From positions 124,001 to 188,000 of the forward strand of contig CANMQP010000014.1 in the NCBI GenBank assembly GCA_947500035.1: a stretch of DNA of 64,000 nt, written 5' to 3'. The notes under the pieces were generated by a model. The model saw only the letters and a list, made by a program, of their open reading frames with translations, searched no databases and was not told where the DNA came from. The stretch comes from an uncultured Kiloniellaceae bacterium (GTDB taxonomy: Bacteria; Pseudomonadota; Alphaproteobacteria; Kiloniellales; Kiloniellaceae). How positions within the stretch are numbered: the first letter of the stretch is position 1; each line of letters opens with the position of its first letter. This document shows, one piece after another, positions 54,967 to 62,938 of the stretch. The position numbers and the translations under genes are program-made.

Positions 54967-55396
54967 TCAGTTTCCCGAGGAGCATGCCCAGCGTTTCCTG
55001 CTCCTTCCCGCTCAAGCGATCGGAGACGGCGGTCTTCAGCGCCGCCGAATAGGTCGGCCAGATCTTCCGCCGCAACTGCCGGCCCGCCCTGGTGATCACC
55101 ACGACCTGTCCGCGCGCGTCATCGGCGCAAGGGCGGCGTTCCAGATATCCCGCCGCCTCGATCCGGTCCAGCAAACGCGACAGTCCGTACTGGGGCAACA
55201 GCAGGTGGCGCTCCAGCTCGAAGGGGCGTTGCCCTGCCTGGTCACCGCGCTCGAGTTCCAGCAGGACATCGTACCAGGAAAGCGGTGGAAAACCGGCATC
55301 CTTTAACGCCTTCTCCACCTGACTCTGAGCGGCATGCTGCGCCCGCAAGAGACGGGCCCAAACGCGGATTGTGGTTTCTCCAGGTTCCTTTTTCAT
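54959..55396 (-). CDS. MarR-family transcriptional regulator
   Basis: 145 residues from the ATG at 55396 (GAGG upstream). MarR winged HTH with LSWYDVLLELERG, LERHLLLPQYGLSRLLDRIEAAGYLERRPCADDARGQVVVITRAGRQL. Divergent from a glutathione S-transferase gene; the region between them has a 38-bp dyad. It likely represses itself and the transferase in response to an electrophile or phenolic (family-based inference). Confidence 0.92.
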   Translation of the reverse strand: MKKEPGETTIRVWARLLRAQHAAQSQVEKALKDAGFPPLSWYDVLLELERGDQAGQRPFELERHLLLPQYGLSRLLDRIEAAGYLERRPCADDARGQVVVITRAGRQLRRKIWPTYSAALKTAVSDRLSGKEQETLGMLLGKLIN

Positions 55397-55415
55397 AGAC
55401 CTCACGATGACATAT

Positions 55416-55425
55416 AGATGCATCT
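55416..55425. promoter_or_regulatory. Secondary MarR-type palindrome
   Basis: AGATGCATCT, a perfect 10-bp palindrome sharing the ATGCAT core with the large dyad at 55443-55480; a second half-site or operator near the marR start. Confidence 0.5.
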
Positions 55426-55442
55426 GCATCAAGATTGACTCT

Positions 55443-55480
55443 TTCATGCATTTGCATATAGTTACATGCAAATGCATGAA
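55443..55480. promoter_or_regulatory. MarR operator: 15-bp perfect inverted repeat
   Basis: TTCATGCATTTGCAT (55443-55457) and its exact reverse complement ATGCAAATGCATGAA (55466-55480) with an 8-bp centre, positioned between the divergent marR and transferase genes. Confidence 0.8.
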
Positions 55481-55497
55481 TCATGGAGTATATGGCA

Positions 55498-56175
55498 ATG
55501 AAACAGCCCGAAAAACTGACCCTGATCAGTCATCACCTCTGCCCCTATGTCCAGCGGGCCGCGATTGCGCTGAGCGAAAAGGGCGTGGTTTTCGAGCGGA
55601 TCGACGTCGATCTCTCGAACAAACCCGACTGGTTTCTCGAACTCTCCCCGCTCCGCAAAACGCCGCTGCTGAAGGTGGACGGGCATGCGATCTTCGAATC
55701 CGCCGTCATCCTCGAATATCTGGAAGAGACTCAACCCAATCCCTTGCATCCGCGAGACCCCCTGGCCCGTGCGGAACAGCGTGCCTGGATCGAATTCGCT
55801 TCAGCGGTCCTGAACGATATCGCAGGTCTTTACCGGGCTGCGGATGCCATCGCTTTTACCGCGAAGGCCGATGCTTTGGCCGGAAAGTTTGAACGGCTTG
55901 AGCAACACTTGGGCGATGGCCCCTACTTTGCCGGTGCGCGCTTTTCCCTGGTCGACGCGGCTTTCGGCCCAGTCTTTCGTTACTTCGATGTTTTCGATCG
56001 GATCGGCAGCTTCGGGATCCTGGAGGAGAAACCCAAAGTGGCAGCCTGGCGGCGCGCCCTTGCCGCCCGCCCATCGGTGCAGTCCGCCGTCGCGCAAGGC
56101 TATGACAGCCGCCTCTGGCAGTTTCTGGAGCAGCGCGCTTCTCATCTCTCGGGACTGATGAAAAGAGCGGCCTGA
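55498..56175 (+). CDS. Glutathione S-transferase family protein
   Basis: 225 residues from the ATG at 55498 (GGAG nine bases upstream; nearby ATGs at 55483 and 55492 are alternatives). Thioredoxin-like N terminus with HHLCPYVQRAAIALSEKG (CPYV site), cis-Pro region TPLLKVDGHAIFESAVILEYLEE and a helical C-terminal domain with GARFSLVDAAF. Resembles Omega/stringent-starvation-like GSTs with a catalytic Cys. Likely conjugates or deglutathionylates an electrophile. Confidence 0.92.
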   Translation: MKQPEKLTLISHHLCPYVQRAAIALSEKGVVFERIDVDLSNKPDWFLELSPLRKTPLLKVDGHAIFESAVILEYLEETQPNPLHPRDPLARAEQRAWIEFASAVLNDIAGLYRAADAIAFTAKADALAGKFERLEQHLGDGPYFAGARFSLVDAAFGPVFRYFDVFDRIGSFGILEEKPKVAAWRRALAARPSVQSAVAQGYDSRLWQFLEQRASHLSGLMKRAA

Positions 56176-56211
56176 CGAAGCCGCTCATTGCTCTCTGTCA
56201 CCTGAGAAGCG

Positions 56212-56799
56212 CTAGCTGTTCCCGGTCTGAATCTGCGCCTGCACCAGGGCGGCGGCCGCATCCCCCGCCGCCTCAACATAGGCCGGGTCCCGGTGGATCA
56301 GCATGGTGGAAAACGCACCGTCCATCAGGAGAACGATGTGGCGCGCGAGCTGGGCCGCGTTCCCGGCACCCTCCGCCGCAATCACCTCGGCCAGCCAGAC
56401 CTCGAACTTATGCTTGTGCGCGGCGCCGACCTGAATCGCGGGATGCCCCGGCATGTTGGCCAGCTCGGCGGCGGTGCGCAGAAAACCGCAGCCCTTCCAT
56501 CGCGGGTGGCGCGCCGACTTGGCCAGATTCCGGAACAGCGCCTCGATCTTTGCCGCGAGACCGCCCTCGGCTTCCTCAAACCACTTCGCGAAGAGTTTGA
56601 GATTGGGCTGGTCGCGCGATTCCAGATAGGCGGTGATCAACTCATCCTTGCTCTTGAAATGGTAATAGAGCGTGCGTTTGGTCACGCCCGCTTTTTCTGC
56701 AATCGCATCCACACTGACGGCGCGGATGCCCTCCGCATAGAAGAGGCGGTTTGCGGCGTCCAGAATCCGGTCCCGGGTGGTCTTGGCATCTTTTGGCAT
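56212..56799 (-). CDS. TetR-family transcriptional regulator A
   Basis: 195 residues from the ATG at 56799. HTH ILDAANRLFYAEGIRAVSVDAIAEKAGVTKRTLYYHFKSKDELI is typical TetR/AcrR. It is divergent from an enoyl-CoA hydratase gene; the shared region has two AGTATACT boxes. The longer upstream reading to 57096 lies within the hydratase gene antisense and is not used. Convergent with the transferase. Confidence 0.92.
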   Translation of the reverse strand: MPKDAKTTRDRILDAANRLFYAEGIRAVSVDAIAEKAGVTKRTLYYHFKSKDELITAYLESRDQPNLKLFAKWFEEAEGGLAAKIEALFRNLAKSARHPRWKGCGFLRTAAELANMPGHPAIQVGAAHKHKFEVWLAEVIAAEGAGNAAQLARHIVLLMDGAFSTMLIHRDPAYVEAAGDAAAALVQAQIQTGNS

Positions 56800-56808
56800 G
56801 GCATCCAA

Positions 56809-56832
56809 AGTATACTGCCTAGTGAGTATACT
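56809..56832. promoter_or_regulatory. TetR A operator, two AGTATACT boxes
   Basis: AGTATACT (56809-56816) and AGTATACT (56825-56832), each self-palindromic, 16 bp apart and just upstream of the TetR A gene and of the divergent hydratase gene. Confidence 0.65.
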
Positions 56833-56892
56833 CAAGCGTGACAGTGCCCTAACTTGCACACAAGAACGCAAATTGAATTCGAGGTGCTGACA

Positions 56893-57684
56893 ATGGCTGA
56901 TCCGGTGCTGCTGCGTGTTGAAAACAGGGTCGCGATCCTGACTCTCAACCGTCCGGAAAAACTCAATGCCCTGAACTACGAAATCAACGATCTGCTGCTC
57001 GCTCTCCTGGCGCAGATTGAAGGGGATACAGAGGTCGGCGCCGTGATCATCACCGGCGCGGGCGAGCGGGCCTTTTCCGCCGGCGGCGACATCCACGAAT
57101 TATCGCAAAGCATCGCAAAAGGCCCGGATGAGGGAGTCCGGGACTTTGTGCGCCGGGGGCAAAGCATGACTGCCCGCCTCGAAGCCTTCCCCAAGCCGGT
57201 GATCGCCGCGGTCAACGGCCTGGCGTTTGGCGGCGGGTGTGAAATCACAGAAGCGGTTCACCTGGCCATTGCCAGCGAGCAGGCCCTTTTCGCCAAACCT
57301 GAAATCAGGATCGGCATTCCGCCGACCTTTGGCGGCACCCAGCGCCTGCCCCGCCTGGCCGGACGCAAGCGCGCGCTTGAACTGCTGCTGACGGGCGATA
57401 GCTTTTCACCGCAACGCGCTTACGAGCTGGGCCTGGTGAACCAGGTTGTCCCGCACGAAAACCTGATGCCGGCCGCGTTCGATCTGGCGGAGCGTATTCT
57501 GCGCCACTCCCCACTGGCCGCCGCCCGCATCATCACGGCGGTCACACGGGGCCTGAATGTCGGCATCGCGGAGGGCCTGGAGATCGAACGCGAGCAGTTT
57601 GCGCGCATGGCCGCGACCGAGGACTGCCGGGAGGGCCTGGCCGCCTGGATCGAACGCCGCGCGCCGGTCTATCAGGGGCGATAG
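56893..57684 (+). CDS. Enoyl-CoA hydratase/isomerase family protein
   Basis: 263 residues from the ATG at 56893 (GAGG upstream). Crotonase fold: ILTLNRPEKLNALNYE, AFSAGGDIHEL (oxyanion hole), NGLAFGGGCEI, and EIRIGIPPTFGGTQRLPRL where the catalytic Glu pair is expected. Acts on acyl-CoA double bonds; substrate chain is unknown. Under control of TetR A by arrangement. Convergent with LysR at 57702. Confidence 0.92.
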   Translation: MADPVLLRVENRVAILTLNRPEKLNALNYEINDLLLALLAQIEGDTEVGAVIITGAGERAFSAGGDIHELSQSIAKGPDEGVRDFVRRGQSMTARLEAFPKPVIAAVNGLAFGGGCEITEAVHLAIASEQALFAKPEIRIGIPPTFGGTQRLPRLAGRKRALELLLTGDSFSPQRAYELGLVNQVVPHENLMPAAFDLAERILRHSPLAAARIITAVTRGLNVGIAEGLEIEREQFARMAATEDCREGLAAWIERRAPVYQGR

Positions 57685-57701
57685 CACCTCAGCCCTTCGC
57701 T

Positions 57702-58562
57702 TCAGGCCGCACTCTCGCGAAAAGCCGTGGCAATGGCGGTTGCGATCTCGTTGCCGCGGCGCCCGGGCACGCGATGGTGCAGCAGCATCTCTGTCGCAGG
57801 CAGCGGAGGCAGGCCGAGACTGCTTTTCACATGGCGGCAATCGTGCGGAAGGTTCCGGCTGTCCAGCGCGGCAATGCCCAGGCCAGCCGAAACCGCCGCC
57901 TGCACCGCCGCCACGCCGGTTCCAACGAAGACCTCCCGCCAGGCAATATCCTGCGCCGCCAGAGCGGTGATCGCCGTTGCCCGCACTCCGCAGGGCGCCG
58001 CCAGGGAGACCAGCGGCAGAGGCGTGCTTCGGTCCCATGCGAAACCCTTAGCCGCCGCCCAGATCATCTTATCACGAAACAGGCGCCGCCCTTTGTTGTT
58101 GCCGGATTCCTCGCGGACCACAACAGCATCGTACTGACCGGACGTGAAGGCCTCGTAGATCTCGACCGACGCGCCGACGGTGGCCAGAAACTGGATCTCG
58201 GGATGACGCGCGGCAAGCGTCATCAGAACCTGGGGCAGGCAGGCGCCGGCGGCATGGTCGCTGACGGCCAACGCAAAGTTCGGGCGCTCGATATGCGTCC
58301 GCGCGCGGAGAACCGCATCGTCATGGGCCGCCAGCACTCGCCGTGCATCCCCCAGAAAGCCCTCGCCGAAGGGGGTCAGGGCGATCGAACGCGGGGTGCG
58401 GTCCAGGAGCCGGCGCCCCAGGCGCTCCTCGAGCTTTCGGATGCGCACCGACATCGCCGACTGGCTCGCGCCCAGCGCGGTTCCGGCGGAGGTAAAGCTC
58501 TCGCCCTCGGCGACGGCGACGAAACTACGCAGGAGATCGATCTCTAAAGGGGGCTGAAGCAT
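57702..58562 (-). CDS. LysR-family transcriptional regulator
   Basis: 286 residues. HTH DLLRSFVAVAEGESFTSAGTALGASQSAMSVRIRKLEERLGRRLLDRTPRSIALT at residues 9-63; the effector domain has GVRATAITALAAQ and GLGIAALDSRNLP. Divergent from the tautomerase gene (114 bp between starts), suggesting a LysR-controlled tautomerase pathway, perhaps aromatic. Confidence 0.92.
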   Translation of the reverse strand: MLQPPLEIDLLRSFVAVAEGESFTSAGTALGASQSAMSVRIRKLEERLGRRLLDRTPRSIALTPFGEGFLGDARRVLAAHDDAVLRARTHIERPNFALAVSDHAAGACLPQVLMTLAARHPEIQFLATVGASVEIYEAFTSGQYDAVVVREESGNNKGRRLFRDKMIWAAAKGFAWDRSTPLPLVSLAAPCGVRATAITALAAQDIAWREVFVGTGVAAVQAAVSAGLGIAALDSRNLPHDCRHVKSSLGLPPLPATEMLLHHRVPGRRGNEIATAIATAFRESAA

Positions 58563-58676
58563 GATTATTTTTTCGCATCTTTGAAATAATATCTATTCGT
58601 TTCCATTATGGCATTCTCCTCACTAGCTTTCCAGCAACAAGCCGTTCTAGCCCGGATACAAGAAAGGAAAGCCGAG

Positions 58677-59057
58677 ATGCCCCTCACACGAATTTCAATG
58701 AAACGCGGCAAGAGCGCGGACTACCAGCGCAAGGTCATGGATCAGGTCTACCAAGCCCTGTGCGAGACCTTCGAAGTCCCCGAGGACGACCGCTTCATGA
58801 CCATTTCAGAACATGGTGACGCCACTTTTGATTTCGGCAAAAACTACCTCAACATCGATCGTTCCGACGATCTTTTGCTGATCCAGCTCACCGTCAGCAA
58901 CACGCGGACTCTGGAGCAGAAACGGGCGCTCTTCGCCGGAATCGTGGAACGCCTGACCGAGTCTCCAGGCCTGCGGCCGGAGGATGTTTTCATCAATCTG
59001 GTCGAGGTTCCGAAGGAGAACTGGTCCTTCGGTCACGGGCTGGCCCAATACGCGTGA
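58677..59057 (+). CDS. Tautomerase superfamily protein
   Basis: 126 residues from the ATG at 58677 (AAGGAAAG upstream). Proline directly after the start (MPLTRISMKRG) supplies the catalytic N-terminal Pro1 of 4-oxalocrotonate-tautomerase-type folds; the later DRFMTISEHG, IQLTVSN and NWSFGHGLAQYA are family typical. About twice the size of 4-OT, so the cis-CaaD/MSAD or long-chain subgroup is likely. Divergent from LysR. Confidence 0.88.
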   Translation: MPLTRISMKRGKSADYQRKVMDQVYQALCETFEVPEDDRFMTISEHGDATFDFGKNYLNIDRSDDLLLIQLTVSNTRTLEQKRALFAGIVERLTESPGLRPEDVFINLVEVPKENWSFGHGLAQYA

Positions 59058-59073
59058 GGTAAGAAACCACCTA

Positions 59074-59799
59074 TCAGGCTTTTTTCAGGAGGCCTTCCAG
59101 CACGCGGCGGATCGCTGCCTTGTAGTCATCGGCCGGTGCTCCCTCGGCAATCGCCAACGCGGCCCGGTCGAAGGCTGCGGAGAGAATGGATGTCATGCTC
59201 TCGAGCGGTAGCGGCGCGAGCGCGCCCTGCTCCATGGCATAGGCCAGGCCCTGCCGGAGTTCTTCGCCACCGGTTTCCCGGTCGATGTCCGCCATCTCCG
59301 CGTGGCCCAGCACGGCCGGCCCATCCAGGAGCAGCAGGCGCACGCGGCCCGGAACCGACATGGCCGTAAAGTAGGAGTCGGCCCCGCGTGTCATGGCCTC
59401 CAGCGCCGATGGCGCCTCTTGGGTTTCGCGCTCGATATGATCGGCGACCGCCCGCGCTTCTTCCCGCAGGGTCGCCCGGAAAAGATCCGCTTTGTCGTCG
59501 AAGTGATGATAGAGCGCACCGCGGGTAACCTGGGCCGCCGCGACGATCTCTGGCGTCCCGGTTTCGGCATAGCCCTTTTCCACGAAGAGACGCCGCGCCG
59601 CCGAGATCAGGGCCGCGCGCGTGGTTTCGCTGCGCTGCTTATTGGATCTGCGCTGCATCTGGCGGTCTGGCTGTCGGCCTGCCCTTCCCTGCGAAGCCTT
59701 GGCCGGAGTCTGCGAAGCCTGGGCCGGAGTCTGCGAAGCCTGGGCCGGAGTCTGCGAAGCCTGGGCCGGCGCCTTTATCGAGGGTTTCACAGGAGCCAT
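59074..59799 (-). CDS. TetR-family regulator B with AQASQTP repeat tail
   Basis: 241 residues from the ATG at 59799 (GAGG eight bases upstream); an ATG at 59817 lies inside the operator and is less likely. Residues about 12-40 hold three or four heptads AQASQTP in tandem, an unusual low-complexity N-terminal tail. Then Tet[50 protein letters not shown]. Divergent from the VOC gene across two identical palindromes. Confidence 0.92.
   Translation of the reverse strand: MAPVKPSIKAPAQASQTPAQASQTPAQASQTPAKASQGRAGRQPDRQMQRRSNKQRSETTRAALISAARRLFVEKGYAETGTPEIVAAAQVTRGALYHHFDDKADLFRATLREEARAVADHIERETQEAPSALEAMTRGADSYFTAMSVPGRVRLLLLDGPAVLGHAEMADIDRETGGEELRQGLAYAMEQGALAPLPLESMTSILSAAFDRAALAIAEGAPADDYKAAIRRVLEGLLKKA
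59697..59770. repeat. 21-bp tandem repeats in the TetR B gene
   Basis: Three copies with period 21 bp containing CCGGAGTCTGCGAAG, coding the AQASQTP heptads (antisense). In-frame, so the copy number can vary without breaking the gene. Confidence 0.8.
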
Positions 59800-59817
59800 A
59801 TCCGAATCCTCTTGCAT

Positions 59818-59834
59818 ACATACACCTTGTATGT
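59818..59834. promoter_or_regulatory. TetR B operator 1
   Basis: ACATACA-CCT-TGTATGT, a perfect 7-bp-arm dyad between divergent genes. Identical in its arms to operator 2. Confidence 0.85.
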
Positions 59835-59845
59835 TTTTATCATTT

Positions 59846-59862
59846 ACATACAGATTGTATGT
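59846..59862. promoter_or_regulatory. TetR B operator 2
   Basis: ACATACA-GAT-TGTATGT, centred 28 bp from operator 1 and immediately upstream of the VOC start. Two same-type sites suggest cooperative or tandem binding of TetR B. Confidence 0.85.
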
Positions 59863-59885
59863 TTATTGCGAGAGGATTGAAAGCC

Positions 59886-60311
59886 ATGAAATGCACCCAG
59901 TTTTATCCGGTGATCATGACCGACGAGGTCGCAGCAACCGCCCGGTTCTATCAGGATCATTTCCGCTTCGCGCCGAGTTTTGAGAGTGACTGGTACGTGC
60001 ATCTTCAATCCCGCGAAGACCCGCGCGTCAACATCGCGATCGTGCAGGGCGATCATGAGACCGTTCCCGCGGCAGCGCGCGGCAGGGTCTCCGGCCTGAT
60101 CATCAACTTCGAGGTCGAGGACGTCGACAGCGAGTACGAACGGGCGCAGGCGGCGGAGCTACCGATCCTGCTGCCCCTGCGCGACGAGCCCTTCGGTCAA
60201 CGTCATTTCATGACCCGCGACCCAAGTGGCGTCCTGGTCGACGTCATCAAACCGATCCCGCCGAGCCCCGAGTTCCTGGCGCAATACACCGAGGATGCGG
60301 TTCCGGTTTGA
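59886..60311 (+). CDS. VOC-family (glyoxalase/dioxygenase) protein
   Basis: 141 residues from the ATG at 59886 (GAGAGGATT upstream). Two beta-alpha-beta-beta-beta units: [23 protein letters not shown] and [19 protein letters not shown], with an ending [15 protein letters not shown] typical of glyoxalase/bleomycin-resistance proteins. Metal ligands are uncertain. Divergent from TetR B; probably its regulated target for detoxification. Confidence 0.88.
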   Translation: MKCTQFYPVIMTDEVAATARFYQDHFRFAPSFESDWYVHLQSREDPRVNIAIVQGDHETVPAAARGRVSGLIINFEVEDVDSEYERAQAAELPILLPLRDEPFGQRHFMTRDPSGVLVDVIKPIPPSPEFLAQYTEDAVPV

Positions 60312-60339
60312 AACTTGGCGAGACGACCTCTCATGAAGA

Positions 60340-60370
60340 AACGGCGGCTCCGCGGAGGAACCGCCGTTTT
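60340..60370 (+). terminator. Terminator after the VOC gene
   Basis: AACGGCGG (60340-60347) with CCGCCGTT (60361-60368), inner CTCCGCGGAG dyad, ending TTTT. Confidence 0.7.
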
Positions 60371-60400
60371 CAAATCTCAGACTTAAAAGCCTGGTATCCC

Positions 60401-60434
60401 GAATCTGAAATTCACTTCATTGAATTTCAGATTC
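60401..60434. repeat. Perfect 14-bp hairpin of unknown role
   Basis: GAATCTGAAATTCA (60401-60414), loop CTTCAT, TGAATTTCAGATTC (60421-60434). No T tract. It lies between two converging-terminator hairpins. Confidence 0.75.
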
Positions 60435-60476
60435 AACGGGACACTACCTCATTGAATCCAGTGTGATTCAGTCTCG

Positions 60477-60503
60477 AAAATTCGCCGCAGATGATGCGGC
60501 GAA
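60477..60503 (-). terminator. Terminator after the cyclase gene
   Basis: On the minus strand TTCGCCGCA/TGCGGCGAA (60481-60489 and 60495-60503), 9-bp stem, followed by TTTT from plus-strand AAAA at 60477-60480. It ends the leftward cyclase transcript. Confidence 0.7.
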
Positions 60504-60519
60504 CTTCAGAAACATCACA

Positions 60520-61593
60520 CTAGTAGAGCGCGACCGGGTTGCCCGGAGAGCCGGTGCCACCCTTGATCTTCAGCGGCGACCAGACGAAGAGGAACTCGTA
60601 GGCCTTGTCTTCGGCCAGCTTGGAGAGATCCATGTTCTCCAGATTCCAGATCCCGCGCTTGGTCAACATCTCCACATGGCATTCGAAGGGCTGATCGTTC
60701 TCGCCGCCGAAGCCGGGCCCGACCGCTTCCGAACCCCAGGTGTCGGCGCCCCAGAGAATGATCTTACGGTCGGCCATATATTTGCAGGCCGAAAGGCCGA
60801 AGCCGGGCTCGCCGCTGTTGAATTTCGCGATTCGGGTCTTCTTCTCCTCGGCGCTGTAGCTATCCCAGTCCTTCGGATGCCAGAAATTTCCGTGACCGGT
60901 ATGGAGGAAAACGCAGTCGCCCTCTTGAATGGGATCGATACCCTGGCGCTCGACCATGGCCTCAATGTCAGCCGCGGACACGATACCGGGATCGGTCTTT
61001 TCACGGCTGGTCGGGATCGGCATGGGTCCACCGTTGTAGGCGACACCGTCGAGCAGCACACCCCGGCAGACGAAACCTTTTTCGGCAACATGCTCAACGC
61101 CCAGAGGCCCGAGCCCATAGGGTGTTACATCTTCATCCTCGATAAAGCGGCCGTTGTAAAAGAAGTGTCCTTTCGAAGTGATAATGCCGATGTGGCCGGG
61201 CCCGTCGAACTGGGTACCGATCTGGCCGATCTCGGCAGAGACGTATTCGTCGTTGTAGACCATCTGCTGTTCGCCGAAGGGCCCGCCGGTGGGCATGCCG
61301 GGAATGGTCATGCGCCAGCCGCGCGAACCGAAAGCAGGCGCGTCCTGCTGATAAACCTTACCCAGGGTCGCGACTTTGCCCTGCTTGACCAGCTTGGCGG
61401 CCTTCAGGACCATCTCCGGCGTCGTGCGATTGACCGACCCCGCCATATCGTCGGCGCCCCATTCACTCGGCGCCCAGTTTTCGGTGAGCGGCGCGTCGTT
61501 CGCGGCCAGCGCCTGCGCGGCGAGACCCGCGCTCAGTATTGCGCTGAGGGCAAAAGCGCCAAGGCCGGTAGATTTTCGAAGGCTAGTGATCAC
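60520..61593 (-). CDS. Exported cyclase-family (kynurenine formamidase-like) hydrolase
   Basis: 357 residues from a GTG at 61593 with GGAGG six bases upstream (upstream frame to 61674 is unlikely). Signal peptide about 1-30 (LSAILSAGLAAQALA). The family motif H-x-G-T-H-x-D-x-P-x-H is written QIGTQFDGPGH, so both leading His (usual metal ligands) are Gln, while Asp and the last His are kept. Later blocks VHVFLHTGHGNF-like (CVFLHTGHGNFWH), FGLSACKYMADRKIILWGADTWG and EVVECH-like FECHVEMLTKRGIW are family typical. Substrate unknown; could be a lyase/hydrolase acting in the periplasm. Confidence 0.83.
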   Translation of the reverse strand: MITSLRKSTGLGAFALSAILSAGLAAQALAANDAPLTENWAPSEWGADDMAGSVNRTTPEMVLKAAKLVKQGKVATLGKVYQQDAPAFGSRGWRMTIPGMPTGGPFGEQQMVYNDEYVSAEIGQIGTQFDGPGHIGIITSKGHFFYNGRFIEDEDVTPYGLGPLGVEHVAEKGFVCRGVLLDGVAYNGGPMPIPTSREKTDPGIVSAADIEAMVERQGIDPIQEGDCVFLHTGHGNFWHPKDWDSYSAEEKKTRIAKFNSGEPGFGLSACKYMADRKIILWGADTWGSEAVGPGFGGENDQPFECHVEMLTKRGIWNLENMDLSKLAEDKAYEFLFVWSPLKIKGGTGSPGNPVALY

Positions 61594-61688
61594 GATGTTC
61601 CTCCCTATCGATCGATGAATTGATTTTCCGATTTTGAGACGATGGTGAACAAGCTCCGCAAGAGCCGTCAGCATGATGTCATCTCACA

Positions 61689-61727
61689 CGCGCGATGAGA
61701 AGGCCCTCAAAGGACCTACATCGCGCG
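61689..61727. repeat. 9-bp inverted repeat between GNAT and cyclase genes
   Basis: CGCGCGATG (61689-61697) and CATCGCGCG (61719-61727) with a 21-nt loop; may form a stable hairpin in the 3-prime end of the GNAT transcript. No T tract. Confidence 0.55.
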
Positions 61728-61758
61728 GGAGGCGAGCAACGCGCTCTGCGCAGCGCTG

Positions 61759-62259
61759 TTATGCCGCGCGTTCGCGCCGATAAAGAAGGCGCGCCATCTC
61801 CGGCACGAAGCGGACCTCGGTGAAGCCGGTTTTCTCCAGCACCCGGCGCGAAGCCGCGTTGTCCGGCTGCGCGAAGGCCCAGACCTCGGGAAGTGCCAAA
61901 ACCTCATCCGCCTGCCTCACACTCGCGGTCACCAACTCTGTGGCATAGCCCCTGCCCCAGACGTCAGGGTGAAAGGCATAGCCGACCTCGATTCCCCAGC
62001 GCCGGTCGAAGGGGTCGTGGTAGAGACCGCCCCAGCCGATAACTCCGCCTGAGGCTCTTTCGGTCACCGTCCAGGGCGCGCAGCCATTGCGGCGGCGGAA
62101 GCGTTCATGAACAGCGATGCGGCGGCGGCAATCGCGCAAGGTGAGATCGACGTGGGTGTGGCGCATAGCCTCGGGATCGCCGAGAAAGCGGAAGAGCGCC
62201 GGGACGTCGGAGAGCCGGGGTCGACGGAGTCTGAGGCGCGCGGTTTGAAGGTCGGACAT
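61759..62259 (-). CDS. GNAT-family acetyltransferase (RimJ/RimL-like)
   Basis: 166 residues if begun at the ATG 62259 (an ATG at 62292 would add 11). RimJ/RimL-type GNAT: TARLRLRRPRLSDVPALFRFL, IGWGGLYHDPFDRRWGIEVGYAFHPDVWGRGYATELV with GRGYAT as the acetyl-CoA loop, and NAASRRVLEKTGF. Likely N-acetylates a protein terminus or small amine. Confidence 0.88.
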   Translation of the reverse strand: MSDLQTARLRLRRPRLSDVPALFRFLGDPEAMRHTHVDLTLRDCRRRIAVHERFRRRNGCAPWTVTERASGGVIGWGGLYHDPFDRRWGIEVGYAFHPDVWGRGYATELVTASVRQADEVLALPEVWAFAQPDNAASRRVLEKTGFTEVRFVPEMARLLYRRERAA

Positions 62260-62398
62260 GACTTGGCTGTTTTGGTTTTTCTTGAAAAGCATTCGCGTTA
62301 ATCATGAAGGAGCAGGCAGATACTTCCACTTTGCCGAGGAAGCAAACCGGTCTAAGAAGACCCCGTCAACACGATAAAAAAACCGATTGACCGCCCTG

Positions 62399-62413
62399 TG
62401 TAATACTATAACG
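62399..62413. promoter_or_regulatory. Zur-like box upstream of the DUF2946/SBP genes
   Basis: TGTAATACTATAACG resembles alphaproteobacterial zinc-uptake regulator sites, described as TGTTATANTATAACA (13 of 15 positions agree with that pattern). It is about 25 bp before the start of the DUF2946-like gene. Also partly like a promoter -10 (TATAAC). Metal regulation is inference. Confidence 0.45.
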
Positions 62414-62435
62414 TCGCGCCATTGCATTTCTGTCT

Positions 62436-62861
62436 TTGGCATTCAACTTGGCTGAACTCCGAAAATTCCGGCGCCTGTCACTGCTGCCGCTGATCGCATG
62501 GCTGCTGATGCAGGTTGCGACGGCGTTCGGCGTTGTGCAGAGCGCGGATGCGGCCTTGCCGGCGGAGTCTCCCGCTGCGGCGGATCTGCTCTCCGGCAAC
62601 AGTATCGTGATCTGTACGCCGCGCGGTCTCGTGGTCATCAACCTGGATGCCGACGGCAAGGAAGTACCCGACAGTCCCACATTCTTTCCCGGTTGCGAAT
62701 GGTGTCAGTCCGTCGGGGGACCGGCTGCGATCGCGGGGCCGGAACAGCCTGGACTGCGGCTGCCGGACACAACGCTTTATCGCGTCAAAGCCACCCAAGC
62801 CCGGATTGCCGCAGGTAACGGCGATGCAGAGGCTTTTCGGAGCCGCGCTCCACCCCTTTGA
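62436..62861 (+). CDS. DUF2946-like small protein
   Basis: 141 residues, probably from the TTG at 62436, or a little downstream; no strong ribosome site. Hydrophobic segment LSLLPLIAWLLMQVATAFG (about 13-31) then a small domain with PGCEWCQSVGGP, the C-x2-C feature of DUF2946 proteins, which often sit beside TonB or metal uptake genes. It precedes a metal-chelate binding protein by 77 bp. Start uncertain. Confidence 0.7.
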   Translation: MAFNLAELRKFRRLSLLPLIAWLLMQVATAFGVVQSADAALPAESPAAADLLSGNSIVICTPRGLVVINLDADGKEVPDSPTFFPGCEWCQSVGGPAAIAGPEQPGLRLPDTTLYRVKATQARIAAGNGDAEAFRSRAPPL

Positions 62862-62938
62862 GTCCCGCGTAGATCTCAAGTTCGCGCAAGTCATCCGGTT
62901 TGCGCGGATGCTTCAGTCGACTCAAAGGAAAATCTTAA

